From: Candidatus Eiseniibacteriota bacterium
GTDB lineage: Bacteria > Arandabacterota > Arandabacteria > JAGLYR01
Direction of reading: 5' to 3'
NCBI GenBank assembly: GCA_023132135.1
Contig: JAGLYR010000046.1
Location: forward strand, 1-55,158
Length of the DNA: 55,158 nucleotides
The notes below the pieces were generated by a model. That model made no database searches, was not told the origin of the DNA, and worked only from the letters and a program-made list of their open reading frames with translations. A program made the translations under genes and the position numbers. Below are positions 15,320 through 24,421 of the stretch, one piece after another. Position 1 is the stretch's first letter. Each line of letters starts with the position of its first letter.

Positions 15320-17164
15320 TCACGTGGATACCTCCGTTGTCGGCGTCTCGCCCTGCGCATTAGCCACGTTCTCTATGGAGGGCCTCGGCCAAATCTTCAG
15401 CGCAAGGTCGAACATCTTCTCGCCACGATCAGCGATTGTGGTTTCGTTCCATCTGGTCGCATCCTGGAACTTTCGGTTCATGGCGAGAGCGCTGTGCTCC
15501 ATGATCGCCGCCTTCTTCTCTGCCCATGCCGCGTTCGACAGCGACGGATTGAGTTTCCCGGTAACAAGTGTCAGGTTGCCGAAGCGGTGGAGCGTCTCAT
15601 TGCGTTTCGCCTCGTCTTCGGGGGTCGCATCATCCGGCATCGGCCAGTTCAGTCGCCATTCCTGTGGCATGATATGTTCGATGGTCAGTTTCTCGCGAAT
15701 GGCGATTTTCTCGGACTTGCCGTCACGCATTGCCCTTTCAATTGCCTCAAGCACCATTCGCGTCCGAGCCTGTTTCATCCATTTGTAGATCTCGTACTCG
15801 CAGAAGGCCTTTCGGAACTGGTCATCCGTCGGCCACTCCGCGCTGTCACCCTTACGAGCAAGGAGGAATGTGAGTAGCTCCGATGACGATAATCTTGTGG
15901 ACGCAAGGTGCTTGATCATGTCCACGAAGATGCGGTTGTAATTCTTATAGGTGAGGCAGCACACGGCCCGACGCACCAAGTACGATTCGAGGTAATCTAG
16001 GAACAGGTTCTTGTCTTCTTCGGAATCCGGTTTTCGGAGCACCTCAAGCAGAACGGGAATGGCCATGTTTGTGTCGAGTGCTTCCAACCGCTGGAAGAAG
16101 AGAGCCTCGCGCGACCCCTCGGGATATTGATCGAAACCGTGATAGACATCAGCATAACTCCGCAGCTGCCGAATGTGTTCCTCCGCAGCTGTTTCGTTAC
16201 CATCTGTGAAATACTCGCGGAACTCGCCAAACAGATGGGTCATGCTTACCACGTCTTTGCGTAATAGCGTCAGGTAGTGCGCAAGAAACAGATCTATGCG
16301 ATGCCATTTGAGGCGGCCTTGCCGTATCTCCTCTCGCCAGTAGGAGACATTGTCGTCGAATGGCCGCCACATCTGCTCGTAAAGAACTGGTGTATCGGCC
16401 CCCTGGCGCTGCGCCCAGTGAAACAGGAAGTTCTTCACGAGGTCTGCAGGTTGGAGAGGTGTGCCAAGAGCGTTCAGGGTTTCAAAGATGAGTTGCGGAT
16501 CATCATCGCTCCCAAGGTCCACAACAACAAGAACAAGGTCTTGCCGTATTGCGTTGAACAAGAGATCAAGCCTATCATTCAGGGCATCGCCTTCTACTCC
16601 GTCAAGCCATTCCAGAACCTGATCGTGGAAGTACTTATAACAGTTGGGAATAAGGTGGCCGTAGTCTCTGGCATTAGCCTTTACCCCATACTGCCCGGCA
16701 AGCGCGTCGAGCGACCTAGCCGTCATTGCCTGGCCGAAGTGCTCCCGGTCGACGTTGGTGGGCCAGACCTTGAAGGTGCTCTCCAGATTCTTCTTGGATG
16801 GCACGTAATTCTCCGACAGGCGTTTGAAGGCTTCCTGGTAATCCGCCGATCCTTTGACCGCACAGATGTCCCGGATCGCCGCGATCATGAGTTGAAGGGT
16901 CGTCAGGCGTTGTTGTCCATCGATCACTTGCCGCGCATCCACTTCGCCAGTCTCGGTCTTCAGTTGCTCTAGGACAATCGCGCCTAAAAAGTGGGGCCGG
17001 ACTGTGCTTCCCGTCAATCGCCGGTCGGCAGCGGTTCTAATAGACTCCCACAATGGTTCCCAGTTATCATTCTGCTTCCACACATAGGGTCGCTGGAACA
17101 AGGGAACGAGAAATCGCACTGTGGTTTCGAATACCACGCCAAGTGTTCTATCTTCCGCGTGCAT
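15320..17164 (-). CDS. DUF262/DUF1524 (GmrSD-type) nuclease
   Basis: A 614-residue fusion of DUF262 and DUF1524. The N-terminal ParB-like DUF262 half shows LFQRPYVW (residues 22-29) and the nucleotide-binding signature IDGQQRLTTL (81-90). The C-terminal HNH-like nuclease half shows EHIMPQEW (496-503) and FGNLTLVTGKLNP. This is the architecture of GmrSD/BrxU-type type IV restriction enzymes, which cut modified phage DNA using an NTP. It is the last gene of the type III-like operon, 21 bp after the small 87-residue ORF. It would complement the type III system by attacking DNA whose modification defeats ordinary restriction. The ATG at 17164 has AAGGAG upstream. Confidence 0.9.
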   Translation of the reverse strand: MHAEDRTLGVVFETTVRFLVPLFQRPYVWKQNDNWEPLWESIRTAADRRLTGSTVRPHFLGAIVLEQLKTETGEVDARQVIDGQQRLTTLQLMIAAIRDICAVKGSADYQEAFKRLSENYVPSKKNLESTFKVWPTNVDREHFGQAMTARSLDALAGQYGVKANARDYGHLIPNCYKYFHDQVLEWLDGVEGDALNDRLDLLFNAIRQDLVLVVVDLGSDDDPQLIFETLNALGTPLQPADLVKNFLFHWAQRQGADTPVLYEQMWRPFDDNVSYWREEIRQGRLKWHRIDLFLAHYLTLLRKDVVSMTHLFGEFREYFTDGNETAAEEHIRQLRSYADVYHGFDQYPEGSREALFFQRLEALDTNMAIPVLLEVLRKPDSEEDKNLFLDYLESYLVRRAVCCLTYKNYNRIFVDMIKHLASTRLSSSELLTFLLARKGDSAEWPTDDQFRKAFCEYEIYKWMKQARTRMVLEAIERAMRDGKSEKIAIREKLTIEHIMPQEWRLNWPMPDDATPEDEAKRNETLHRFGNLTLVTGKLNPSLSNAAWAEKKAAIMEHSALAMNRKFQDATRWNETTIADRGEKMFDLALKIWPRPSIENVANAQGETPTTEVST

Positions 17165-17185
17165 GTTCTGCTCCTTCAGTCACGG

Positions 17186-17449
17186 CTATTGTTTCCTTCT
17201 TCCGGTTCCCCCGAGACTGTCAGCCGCTGGGCACCACCCCGACCCCACCAGTTTCGCCAGAACAGGATAGGCGACGTAGCCAGCTCCGTACTTCTGGATT
17301 GTGGCGAAGTGGTATTCATCCACCAGCCGGTCATGAATCCCACGCAGGTTTTCGGGCAATGAATTGCGCGCCTCGACGAACTTTGCGCGCTTCCGTTCGC
17401 AAGGCAGGGCAGCTTGTTGCTTCTTGTCATTATCAAGATGTCTTGTCAT
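17186..17449 (-). CDS. Small unknown protein of the defence operon
   Basis: An 87-residue protein starting at an ATG inside the 3' end of the Res gene (17-bp overlap). It opens MTRHLDNDKKQQAALPCERK. A charged helical stretch (RAKFVEARNSLPENLRGIHD) and EYHFATIQKYGAGYVAYPVL follow. No known domain is visible. Gene overlap, operonic placement and absence of low-complexity sequence support it as real. It may be an accessory or regulatory subunit of the flanking enzymes, but function is unknown. Confidence 0.6.
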   Translation of the reverse strand: MTRHLDNDKKQQAALPCERKRAKFVEARNSLPENLRGIHDRLVDEYHFATIQKYGAGYVAYPVLAKLVGSGWCPAADSLGGTGRRKQ

Positions 17450-20400
17450 CGGTTGATATCTTTTCCGCGAACTTCTCGAAATTGTTGGCCACAGTGAATC
17501 CCACTTCTGTTCCGAGCGCCTTGAAGTGCTCACGACCGCAATCGATCTTTGCCTGCTCCGTCGGCCGGAGGGCATCGGAGAACAGACCGCCCTTAGTCTC
17601 CACCACGAAGTACAGCCGCTCCCGGCCTTCCATCTCGACCAAAACCGCCCAGTCAGGGTTGTAGCTGCCCAGCGGCGTATCGATCTTGAACCATCCCGGC
17701 AGCTTGGCGTAGACCTTCATGTCGTCGCTTAGCTCGAACGACCGGGCAAACTCCTCCTCCACGCCCGAGTCGTAAACGACATGGTCGAAGACCGACTTCT
17801 TGCTTTCCAGCATGTTCTTGCTGAGGTAACCGTACAGTTCGTTTTCCGCGAAGAGTTCCTGCGCGTAGTAGTACTCGTCGCCGAGCCTCTGGTACTTGAT
17901 GCCGTCGACGATGAACAGCTGCATCTGGTGGTTGATGATTGCTGACACCTGCTCGATGTACTTCTGCGGGTTGTTCTTAAAATCCTGGAGCCGGTCGCTC
18001 CGCTTCATGATCTCCACCAATGTTCGCCGGGTTAGGTTCGTCTCGTTTTGAAGGTAGCTGACTACATCTGGAAGCTGATAGTCGCGAGCCCCGTAGACGG
18101 CTGCGCTCTCATAAACGACTTCAGCCTGGACTCCGCCTCGATCTACGTCAAGGCGTGCCTTGCGAGTGATGAATCGGGCCCGGCCGACCACCAACGATTT
18201 CTGGATTTCTGCAGCGCATTTCTCGATCAACTTGGCCGAATCGAATTCCACGCGGAAGGTTGTCCGATACTTGATCCTATCCCACAACTGCTTGAATTCT
18301 TCGCCAAGGTACACCGCCTTGTTAAGCTTGACCAGTTTGCGGTCGTCGGCGTTCTTGATGTTCAGCTTACCGGCAACCTTTCGCAACACTGCGGTGATCT
18401 GCGCGACGTGGTCCTTCACCTCCTCCGGCAGGTTGACTTTGTCGGCCTTTAGGTCTGTTCGGAGCGAGTCCTGGACCTTCCCGTTCGCGTCGATGTAGCC
18501 CTTGGCCTTCAGGTGATCCCACACCTTCTGCGAGGTCTCCACCCCCAGGTACTCGGTCCGGTGATCGTCAGTCAGAACCGGGATGTTGGCGAACAGGTGC
18601 CTCTCGACGACGCCGAACCTGATGCCTTCTTCCTCTTCAATCTCCTTCTGCAACTGCCGGGCGAAATCCTCATAGGATTCATTAGCCATCACGGTCAGCC
18701 TGTTCACGTCGAAGCCGTGAACTCTTTTGCCCTGCTGGTTGACGGCGATTCGCAGCCCCCGTCCGATCTCTTGTCGTTTCTTCATAACCGAACTCGTCTC
18801 GTTGAGCGTGCATATCTGGAAGACGTTCGGGTTATCCCAGCCTTCCCTCAAGGCCGAGTGCGAGAAGATGAACTTCAGCTTCGAGTCAAAACTGAGCAGC
18901 CGCTCCTTGTTCCGCATGATGAGTTGGTAGGCGCTCGCGTCAGCCTGCGTCGTCCCCGCCCCGCGAGACTCCTTGAGCATGCCGTCCCCGGTCGCATCCT
19001 TCTTCTTGTCCACTGCAAAGTAGCCGTCATGGACGCCCTCGGCCGCTGTCTCCAGGTCCGCTCCCTCGAACAGGATGTGATACTTCGGCTTGCGGATCGC
19101 CCGGGCGTATTCCTCCTCGAACATCCAGGCGTACTTGCCTGGTTGCGAGTTGCCATCATCGTCGTACCAGCGATAATTCGCCACTCGGTCGATAAAGAAC
19201 AGGCTCAGCACCTTGAGACCCTGCGGCCGGAGCTGCATCTCCTTGTCCAGGTGTTCCTCAATGGTCTTGCGAATCTGGAGCCGCTTGTACTCGTCGTCGT
19301 TGACCTCGCCGATGGCTTGGTTCAGCCGCACGATTTCCGGCTTGCTGGTGAAGCTGATGTACTCGTTGCCCTTCTCGCAGTAGATATCCTCGATGATGTA
19401 GCCGTCGTACACGTTTCTGCCGCCGGAGAGGTCCAGTAGGTCATCGCCGCTGCGGACCCACTTCTTCTTTCGGGCCACTTCGCCGTTCCGCTGGACAATA
19501 TCCAGATCGATGTGAGCGCGGATCGGGCTTCTTCTGTTGTCCACCTTCAGGAGCTTGATGTACGCCTTGTTGTGGCTGTCCCGCACCTCAATACTCGCCA
19601 CCTCAATCTGCTTGACCAACTTCCGCTCGTAGGCGTCCACCGAATCGAGCCTGTACATCATGTGGTGCTTGTCGATGTGGGTCGCCGAATAACGAAGCGT
19701 GCAGAGAGGATTGAGCGACGCGATGGCCTCTTTGCTTTTTTCGGTCGTGGCCACGCTCTGCGGCTCGTCGATGATGACGATGGCACTTGTCGCCTGGATA
19801 AACTCGATTGGGCGGCTGCCGGTCATCCGGTCGTGGGGCCGGTGAATGATATTGGCCTTGTCTTCCTTCTCGGGGTCGGTGAAGCTCTTGCGGAAGGCGT
19901 CGATATTGATAACCATGATCTGAATGTAGTCGCTGGTGGCGAAGTTGCGCACCTGGCCGAGCTTCTGCGAGTCGTACACGAAGTAGTCGAACTGGACGTT
20001 ATCGTAGAGCCCCTTGAAGTGCTCCTCTGTCATCTGAAGTGACTTGTAAACGCCCTCCTTGATGGCCACGGAGGGCACCACGATGATGAACTTCGTGAAG
20101 CCATACAGCCGGTTCATCTCGAAGATCGTGCGCAGGTAAACGTAGGTCTTGCCCGTGCCAGTCTCCATCTCCACCGTGAAGTCCATCGAGCCGAGCACCT
20201 CCGAGGGGGCCAGCCCGTTGCGGAGCTGGACCGCCTTGACGTTCTCATGGATGTCCTCGTCCAGGAGGCGCAGGCGGTTGCCGATGCCAAGGTCATTCTG
20301 ATCCATTCCAGCAAACAAGCCGTCCATCTGCTTCAGCGGGGCAACTGTGAAGTTTGTCCGGCAGATCTCCTGGCCGTCGAAGAGGTCCACGACGGCACTG

Positions 20401-20450
20401 ATTGCTTCGCGCTGAAAGTCCAGATTGGGATCGAATTGAATCTTCATCAT
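17433..20450 (-). CDS. res: Type III restriction enzyme Res subunit
   Basis: A 1005-residue type III Res-like helicase-nuclease. Walker A is METGTGKT (residues 95-102), the motif II region is VIIDEPQSV (DEP at 228-230), and helicase motifs follow around HSALREGWDNPNVFQ and RQEIGRGLRIAVNQQG. The C-terminal PD-(D/E)xK nuclease shows NPDWAVLV (Asp933) and VVETKG (Glu951, Lys953), so the catalytic set appears intact. With Mod it should form a complex that translocates or slides on ATP hydrolysis and cleaves unmethylated DNA. The ATG at 20450 has AAGG 8 nt upstream; a longer frame has no family similarity. Confidence 0.93.
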   Translation of the reverse strand: MMKIQFDPNLDFQREAISAVVDLFDGQEICRTNFTVAPLKQMDGLFAGMDQNDLGIGNRLRLLDEDIHENVKAVQLRNGLAPSEVLGSMDFTVEMETGTGKTYVYLRTIFEMNRLYGFTKFIIVVPSVAIKEGVYKSLQMTEEHFKGLYDNVQFDYFVYDSQKLGQVRNFATSDYIQIMVINIDAFRKSFTDPEKEDKANIIHRPHDRMTGSRPIEFIQATSAIVIIDEPQSVATTEKSKEAIASLNPLCTLRYSATHIDKHHMMYRLDSVDAYERKLVKQIEVASIEVRDSHNKAYIKLLKVDNRRSPIRAHIDLDIVQRNGEVARKKKWVRSGDDLLDLSGGRNVYDGYIIEDIYCEKGNEYISFTSKPEIVRLNQAIGEVNDDEYKRLQIRKTIEEHLDKEMQLRPQGLKVLSLFFIDRVANYRWYDDDGNSQPGKYAWMFEEEYARAIRKPKYHILFEGADLETAAEGVHDGYFAVDKKKDATGDGMLKESRGAGTTQADASAYQLIMRNKERLLSFDSKLKFIFSHSALREGWDNPNVFQICTLNETSSVMKKRQEIGRGLRIAVNQQGKRVHGFDVNRLTVMANESYEDFARQLQKEIEEEEGIRFGVVERHLFANIPVLTDDHRTEYLGVETSQKVWDHLKAKGYIDANGKVQDSLRTDLKADKVNLPEEVKDHVAQITAVLRKVAGKLNIKNADDRKLVKLNKAVYLGEEFKQLWDRIKYRTTFRVEFDSAKLIEKCAAEIQKSLVVGRARFITRKARLDVDRGGVQAEVVYESAAVYGARDYQLPDVVSYLQNETNLTRRTLVEIMKRSDRLQDFKNNPQKYIEQVSAIINHQMQLFIVDGIKYQRLGDEYYYAQELFAENELYGYLSKNMLESKKSVFDHVVYDSGVEEEFARSFELSDDMKVYAKLPGWFKIDTPLGSYNPDWAVLVEMEGRERLYFVVETKGGLFSDALRPTEQAKIDCGREHFKALGTEVGFTVANNFEKFAEKISTDDKTS

Positions 20451-20479
20451 ATTCTCTACCTTCGTCGTTTCCAAGTTGG

Positions 20480-21562
20480 TCAGTACCAGCCGTAAAGTCT
20501 GATTCCGTGCTTGCGTGTCATCGTTCGACACCAGGAATCTAGGGCGTAGGACTTGGCAACGACGTCGTCCAATTCCATTCCCGGCCTCAAGATCCGAAGA
20601 CGGATCGGAGCGCCGCCTTGCAATCCGCGCTCCACGAGGGCAATGCCGTTGTGATGTGCTCTTGCCCATTGAACGTTCTTTGTATCGTTCGGCACGTTCA
20701 AGCGAAACATGTTGTTATCCTTGTAGTAATTGTATTTCATTTGGCACGTCCGATTATCATCGGGACATGACACCTGCAGGTAGCCATCCCGACTCGTTCG
20801 CCTGCCGACAAGCCTCCGTATGACCTCGCCTGCGGCGCGAGGAAACTCAACCTGAAACATGTAGTCCCCAGTGAAAGATTGAAGGCCGGCCCACGCGGCA
20901 ACGGCGAAGACATTGCCAACCACACCCTTGCGCGGGGAACGCTGGCGACGGACTTCCGCAACAGAGCGGTGTTTCCGCCCATCGCTTACACCGAGGGCGT
21001 CAAGCTCTCCCGCGCTCCGTTTCCGATTTTTTTCGGCAAATGAGGCCGCATAGTCATTGAGGGCCACCTTGTCGGCAGCAGCAGCCCGTGACCACAATTC
21101 CTGGAAGGCGGACGATGCATCATCCACACAATCGTCGCCCGTCGATATCAGGCTGCACTCCGTGTTCTTCGACAGTCCACAGAGAGTGAGGTTCGCCGAC
21201 CCAATGCACACAAAACAGGGTTTCACAACGCCACCAGCCCTGTTGAAGCGGTCCCCGCCCACCATCAGCTTGGGGTGAAAAATGGCCGGCGGTGCCGGCA
21301 ACTTCCCCAGCTTCACTTTCCACCCTTGAGATTTCGCAATATTCAAAGCCTCGGGGTGTGTGATAAAGTGACTCGTGCCAGCAACCAAGCGACATTGCCC
21401 TACGCCAAGGCGTGCCATCGCCTTTGTCAACTTATCGAGGCCATCGGTGGTTACAAACGCCGATACAATACCAAGCACGCGAGGACGTGCTTCGCGGAGA
21501 CACGTACGGATCTTCTCATCAAGCAACTGCCCGTACCCGCTGTTTACGATGGCTTGCGACAC
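20480..21562 (-). CDS. PLD-superfamily protein of the defence operon
   Basis: A 360-residue protein with a phospholipase D-like fold. FHPKLMV (H96-x-K98) followed by CIGSANLTLCGLSKNTE (from residue 119) gives one HxK...GS-N signature, like restriction-linked PLD nucleases. The C-terminal ~200 residues are a basic, beta-rich region with no family I recognise, perhaps a DNA-binding domain. It is inserted between mod and res, which is unusual for type III systems. Only one HKD half-site is visible, so activity would need a dimer. The start is a GTG at 21562 with AAAGGAG about 10 nt upstream. Confidence 0.8.
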   Translation of the reverse strand: MSQAIVNSGYGQLLDEKIRTCLREARPRVLGIVSAFVTTDGLDKLTKAMARLGVGQCRLVAGTSHFITHPEALNIAKSQGWKVKLGKLPAPPAIFHPKLMVGGDRFNRAGGVVKPCFVCIGSANLTLCGLSKNTECSLISTGDDCVDDASSAFQELWSRAAAADKVALNDYAASFAEKNRKRSAGELDALGVSDGRKHRSVAEVRRQRSPRKGVVGNVFAVAAWAGLQSFTGDYMFQVEFPRAAGEVIRRLVGRRTSRDGYLQVSCPDDNRTCQMKYNYYKDNNMFRLNVPNDTKNVQWARAHHNGIALVERGLQGGAPIRLRILRPGMELDDVVAKSYALDSWCRTMTRKHGIRLYGWY

Positions 21563-21611
21563 GATCCTGTATCTCCTTTCCCGACGCTGCGCGTCCGTTC
21601 TTCAATATCGC

Positions 21612-23528
21612 TTACAAGCTCTTCATAGCCTCAATTCCCGCCTGCCGTAGGATCTGAACGGCGTTCGTTTTCACAACGTCCTCCTTGAAGCCGGCATCCT
21701 TGAAAATAACACGCATGATCTCCGGTGCTAGCTCCGCCTTCAGTGCCGCGATGCCCTCAACCAAATCCAGGGTCACGCCGTCGGCTAGGCATACCACCAA
21801 GGCACCCGCACCAATGATGCAAACCATCTTGCCGTCGATCTTTCGCTCTTCTATTGGCACGGCCAGATCCAGGCCGTACTTCACCAACAGCTCGTAGAGA
21901 ACATCTCCTTCGCTACGATCGCTCTTAATGTTATCGACGGCGTTGAGGAGCGTTTCCTGCAAGTTTTCGAAGTCAGGGTCCCATGGTCTGATGTTGCTGG
22001 AATCCAACTTGAACACCTTGACCCCAAGGTCCAGGTCATGGTCATGAGCTTCATCATCCATTCCTGGCAGCGCCAATTCCGCCTCTGCGACCTTCATGTC
22101 CCGATCGGCTTCGATCTTCTGAATCACTCGGCGAATGCGCTCCTTGCCAACGTCGGCGATCGTCTTGAATCCGGCTTTGTAGGCCGCTGACTTCTTGTCA
22201 CATGGCTCCTGGATCTGCACCATCAAGAAACGTCGCGTTCCGCCATCTTCCACGTTCATCTCGAGTACCGCTTGTGCAGCCGTGCACGACCCGGCAAAGA
22301 AGTCGAGGATGATGGAGTCGGCCGCACATGAGTGTTCGATGGCACGACGGATCATGAGCACCGGCTTTGGGTTGTCGAATACCTTTTCGGCAATCAACGC
22401 GCGGAGATCGCGTGTCCCGTCGTCTGTGTTCCCAGCGTAGTCATGTGGCCAGAAGTTGACCGGCGTTAGGCCGCGCGCGTCGGAAAGGAACATCTTGATC
22501 GACGGCACCGCCTGCGTGCCGTCACTTCCCCAATACAACCGATTGTCCGCCAAAAGGCGCTCGTATTCCTCGCGGCTACGCCGCCATGCATGCGTCGTGG
22601 TTTCCGTCACATGTTTCGTGTTCGGGTTCTCGATTGGGTAGCACAAGTTCGGCCGCTGATCCGGTGTCGCCGGATTCAGAAACGATGCGCCCTTCCAAGG
22701 GCCCCGCAGATCATTGTCCGGATTGCCGTACCGCGCGTCGGCCTCCTCCGTCCGAGGCAGCAGGTTCACCATAAACGCCTCCGATTTTGCGTAGACGATC
22801 AGGTGCTCTACCACCGTCGTGAAATCCACTGTGTTGTTGCTCCGCGTGTATCGCTTCTGCCAAGCGATATCAGCCTTGAAGTTCTCCTCCCCGAAGATCT
22901 CGTTGCAGACATGCCGCAGATTATGCGCCTCATGGTCATCAATGGAGATGAAGATCGCGCCGTCATCGCGCAACAAATTGCGGGCAAGCTTCAGCCGCGG
23001 GTACATCATGTTCAGCCAGTTGGTGTGGTAGCGTCCAGATGTCTCAGCGTTTACAGTTAGTTTCCGACCTTCTTCATCCGTCTGTCCTGTCAGCTCCATG
23101 TAGTTCTTGATATTGTCACGGAAGTCGTCGGGATAGATGAAATCCCCACCGGTGTTGTACGGCGGGTCGATGTAGATCATCTTGACCTTCTTATGGTAAG
23201 ATTTCTGGAACAGCTTGAGGACTTCCATGTTGTCGCCTTCGACAAAGAGATTTTTTGTCGTGTCCCAGTTGACGGACTCTTCCGGGCATGGCCGGAGCGT
23301 GCCGGTGGACGGCGTCTGGGCGATGCGGCGTGCCCGAGCCTTCCCGTTCCAGGTGAAACTGTAGCGTTCCTGGCGGTCGTCAGCATATTCGCCGAGCGTC
23401 TCGCGCAGGGCGTCGAGGTCGACCCTTCCCTCCGTGAAGACGTCGGGGAAGAGCGCCTTCAGCTTCTCGATATTTTGCCCGACGATGTCGGTCGTTGCGC
23501 CGTCGGCTTTCGGGTCCAGCTTTTCCAT
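21612..23528 (-). CDS. mod: Type III DNA methyltransferase Mod subunit
   Basis: A 638-residue site-specific adenine/cytosine-N4 methyltransferase of the beta class. The catalytic motif DPPYNTGGDF (121-130) precedes the SAM-binding motif ILDFFAGSCTAAQAVLEMN (~405-424). The N-terminus (IEKLKALFPDVFTEG) and the mid segment NLFVEGDNMEVLKLFQKSY are typical of type III Mod. It sets the recognition site and methylates host DNA, probably as a dimer with Res. The ATG at 23528 with AGGAGG upstream is preferred over a longer frame that lies across the 100-residue gene upstream. Confidence 0.95.
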   Translation of the reverse strand: MEKLDPKADGATTDIVGQNIEKLKALFPDVFTEGRVDLDALRETLGEYADDRQERYSFTWNGKARARRIAQTPSTGTLRPCPEESVNWDTTKNLFVEGDNMEVLKLFQKSYHKKVKMIYIDPPYNTGGDFIYPDDFRDNIKNYMELTGQTDEEGRKLTVNAETSGRYHTNWLNMMYPRLKLARNLLRDDGAIFISIDDHEAHNLRHVCNEIFGEENFKADIAWQKRYTRSNNTVDFTTVVEHLIVYAKSEAFMVNLLPRTEEADARYGNPDNDLRGPWKGASFLNPATPDQRPNLCYPIENPNTKHVTETTTHAWRRSREEYERLLADNRLYWGSDGTQAVPSIKMFLSDARGLTPVNFWPHDYAGNTDDGTRDLRALIAEKVFDNPKPVLMIRRAIEHSCAADSIILDFFAGSCTAAQAVLEMNVEDGGTRRFLMVQIQEPCDKKSAAYKAGFKTIADVGKERIRRVIQKIEADRDMKVAEAELALPGMDDEAHDHDLDLGVKVFKLDSSNIRPWDPDFENLQETLLNAVDNIKSDRSEGDVLYELLVKYGLDLAVPIEERKIDGKMVCIIGAGALVVCLADGVTLDLVEGIAALKAELAPEIMRVIFKDAGFKEDVVKTNAVQILRQAGIEAMKSL

Positions 23529-23545
23529 GTGTGTTATCCTCCTGC

Positions 23546-23848
23546 CTAAAATCCGGCAGCTTTCTTCTGCAGTTGCTTCTGCATTTCCTTCATCTTCGCA
23601 TTCAGCTCCGCTTGGCGGTTGAACTGCGTTTCCTTGAACGGCTGTCCCTCTCCGGGTACTGCAGCGCTGTCGTTCGAGGGAATGAGGAGACGCAGTGCGC
23701 CTGCCCGCACCAGTTGCTTCTTCAGGGCAGAATAGCCGTAGACGGAGAAGAGGCCGGACAGGATGGCAAGGCGAGCATTCGCCTCTATGCTCTTTGCAAG
23801 AGCATCGCCAACCTTCCCTTGGCCCTTGTTGTCCAGAAGTACGGTCAT
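23546..23848 (-). CDS. Short protein resembling an isolated PLD-like N-terminal domain
   Basis: A 100-residue protein starting MTVLLDNKGQGKVGDALAKS. The segment ARLAILSGLFSVYGYSALKK then RAGALRLLIPSND resembles the opening of PLD-like domains fused to SNF2-type helicases in defence loci, which begin with a LLDN...G.V...L motif and an S.FF..YG segment. That similarity is from memory. A charged Gln/Lys-rich helix ends it (NRQAELNAKMKEMQKQLQKK). It is either a dedicated small partner or a truncated remnant of a larger protein. It lies 17 bp upstream of mod, and the Shine-Dalgarno is weak. Confidence 0.6.
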   Translation of the reverse strand: MTVLLDNKGQGKVGDALAKSIEANARLAILSGLFSVYGYSALKKQLVRAGALRLLIPSNDSAAVPGEGQPFKETQFNRQAELNAKMKEMQKQLQKKAAGF

Positions 23849-23888
23849 CTCTTTCGGTCATCCTCCATCTTCATGGTTATTTCAGCCA

Positions 23889-24101
23889 TCACTCCGGGTC
23901 CCCGGAAGGGCCATCGGCGGAATCCTCACCGTCACCTTGTCGCACCCACTCGTCTACTTCGGACAATTTGAAACGAAACAGTCGGCCGACCCTGTGCGCG
24001 GGGAAACCCTTCTTGCTTGACCAGCGATACACAGAGTCTTTGTTGACGCCGAGATGTGAAGCCACATCCTCGACCCCGACCCAGCGTTCTTCAGCAGTCA
24101 T
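23889..24101 (-). CDS. Excisionase-like helix-turn-helix protein
   Basis: A 70-residue winged-HTH protein of the excisionase/MerR-like HTH_17 family. It shows GVEDVASHLGVNKDSVYRW (residues 9-27), KKGFPAHRVGRLFRFKLSE and EVDEWVRQ, followed by an acidic tail. It is the first gene of the defence operon. In restriction islands such proteins usually control their own operon; no integrase gene is nearby, so an excision role is less likely. GAGGA precedes the ATG at 24101. Direct repeats around the promoter at 24151-24191 are candidate binding sites. Confidence 0.85.
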   Translation of the reverse strand: MTAEERWVGVEDVASHLGVNKDSVYRWSSKKGFPAHRVGRLFRFKLSEVDEWVRQGDGEDSADGPSGDPE

Positions 24102-24150
24102 TACTATTCCTCTTCGCCAGTTCTCAGCCAGACACCCACGAACACCAACG

Positions 24151-24191
24151 AAACCAAGCGAAAATATATCAAACCAAGCCGTTCCTATCAA
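24151..24191 (-). promoter_or_regulatory. Defence-operon promoter with flanking direct repeats
   Basis: On the minus strand TTGATA (24191-24186), 17 bp and TATATT (24168-24163), with an extended -10 TGA, form one of the best promoters here. Two copies of AAACCAAGC (24151-24159 and 24171-24179), exactly 20 bp apart, flank the -10 on the same face of the helix. This suggests a repressor site, perhaps for the HTH protein encoded 50 bp downstream. Confidence 0.65.
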
Positions 24192-24421
24192 GGGCAAAAA
24201 CTGCGCGTGTCGGTGCCGCATCTTGCCATGCCAAAAAATCGGGCCCAAAGTATTGGCGTACAATCGGTTGATATTGCGGGCATGGCCGGGTTTGCCAGGG
24301 ATCAGAAGAAACACATCTGCAAAGGATTAGGTCTAGAAATGTGGCATGGCAAGATCCGACCTCAAGGCCTAAGCGGACCACGGGAGCGGGAAACGCTTTG
24401 ATGCCATTTCCAGAATAGATT

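Noticed and set aside
23889-24101. Excisionase-like protein as evidence of an integrated element with attachment sites
   Set aside because: No integrase, tRNA target or flanking direct repeats were seen; a regulator of the restriction operon is the simpler reading.
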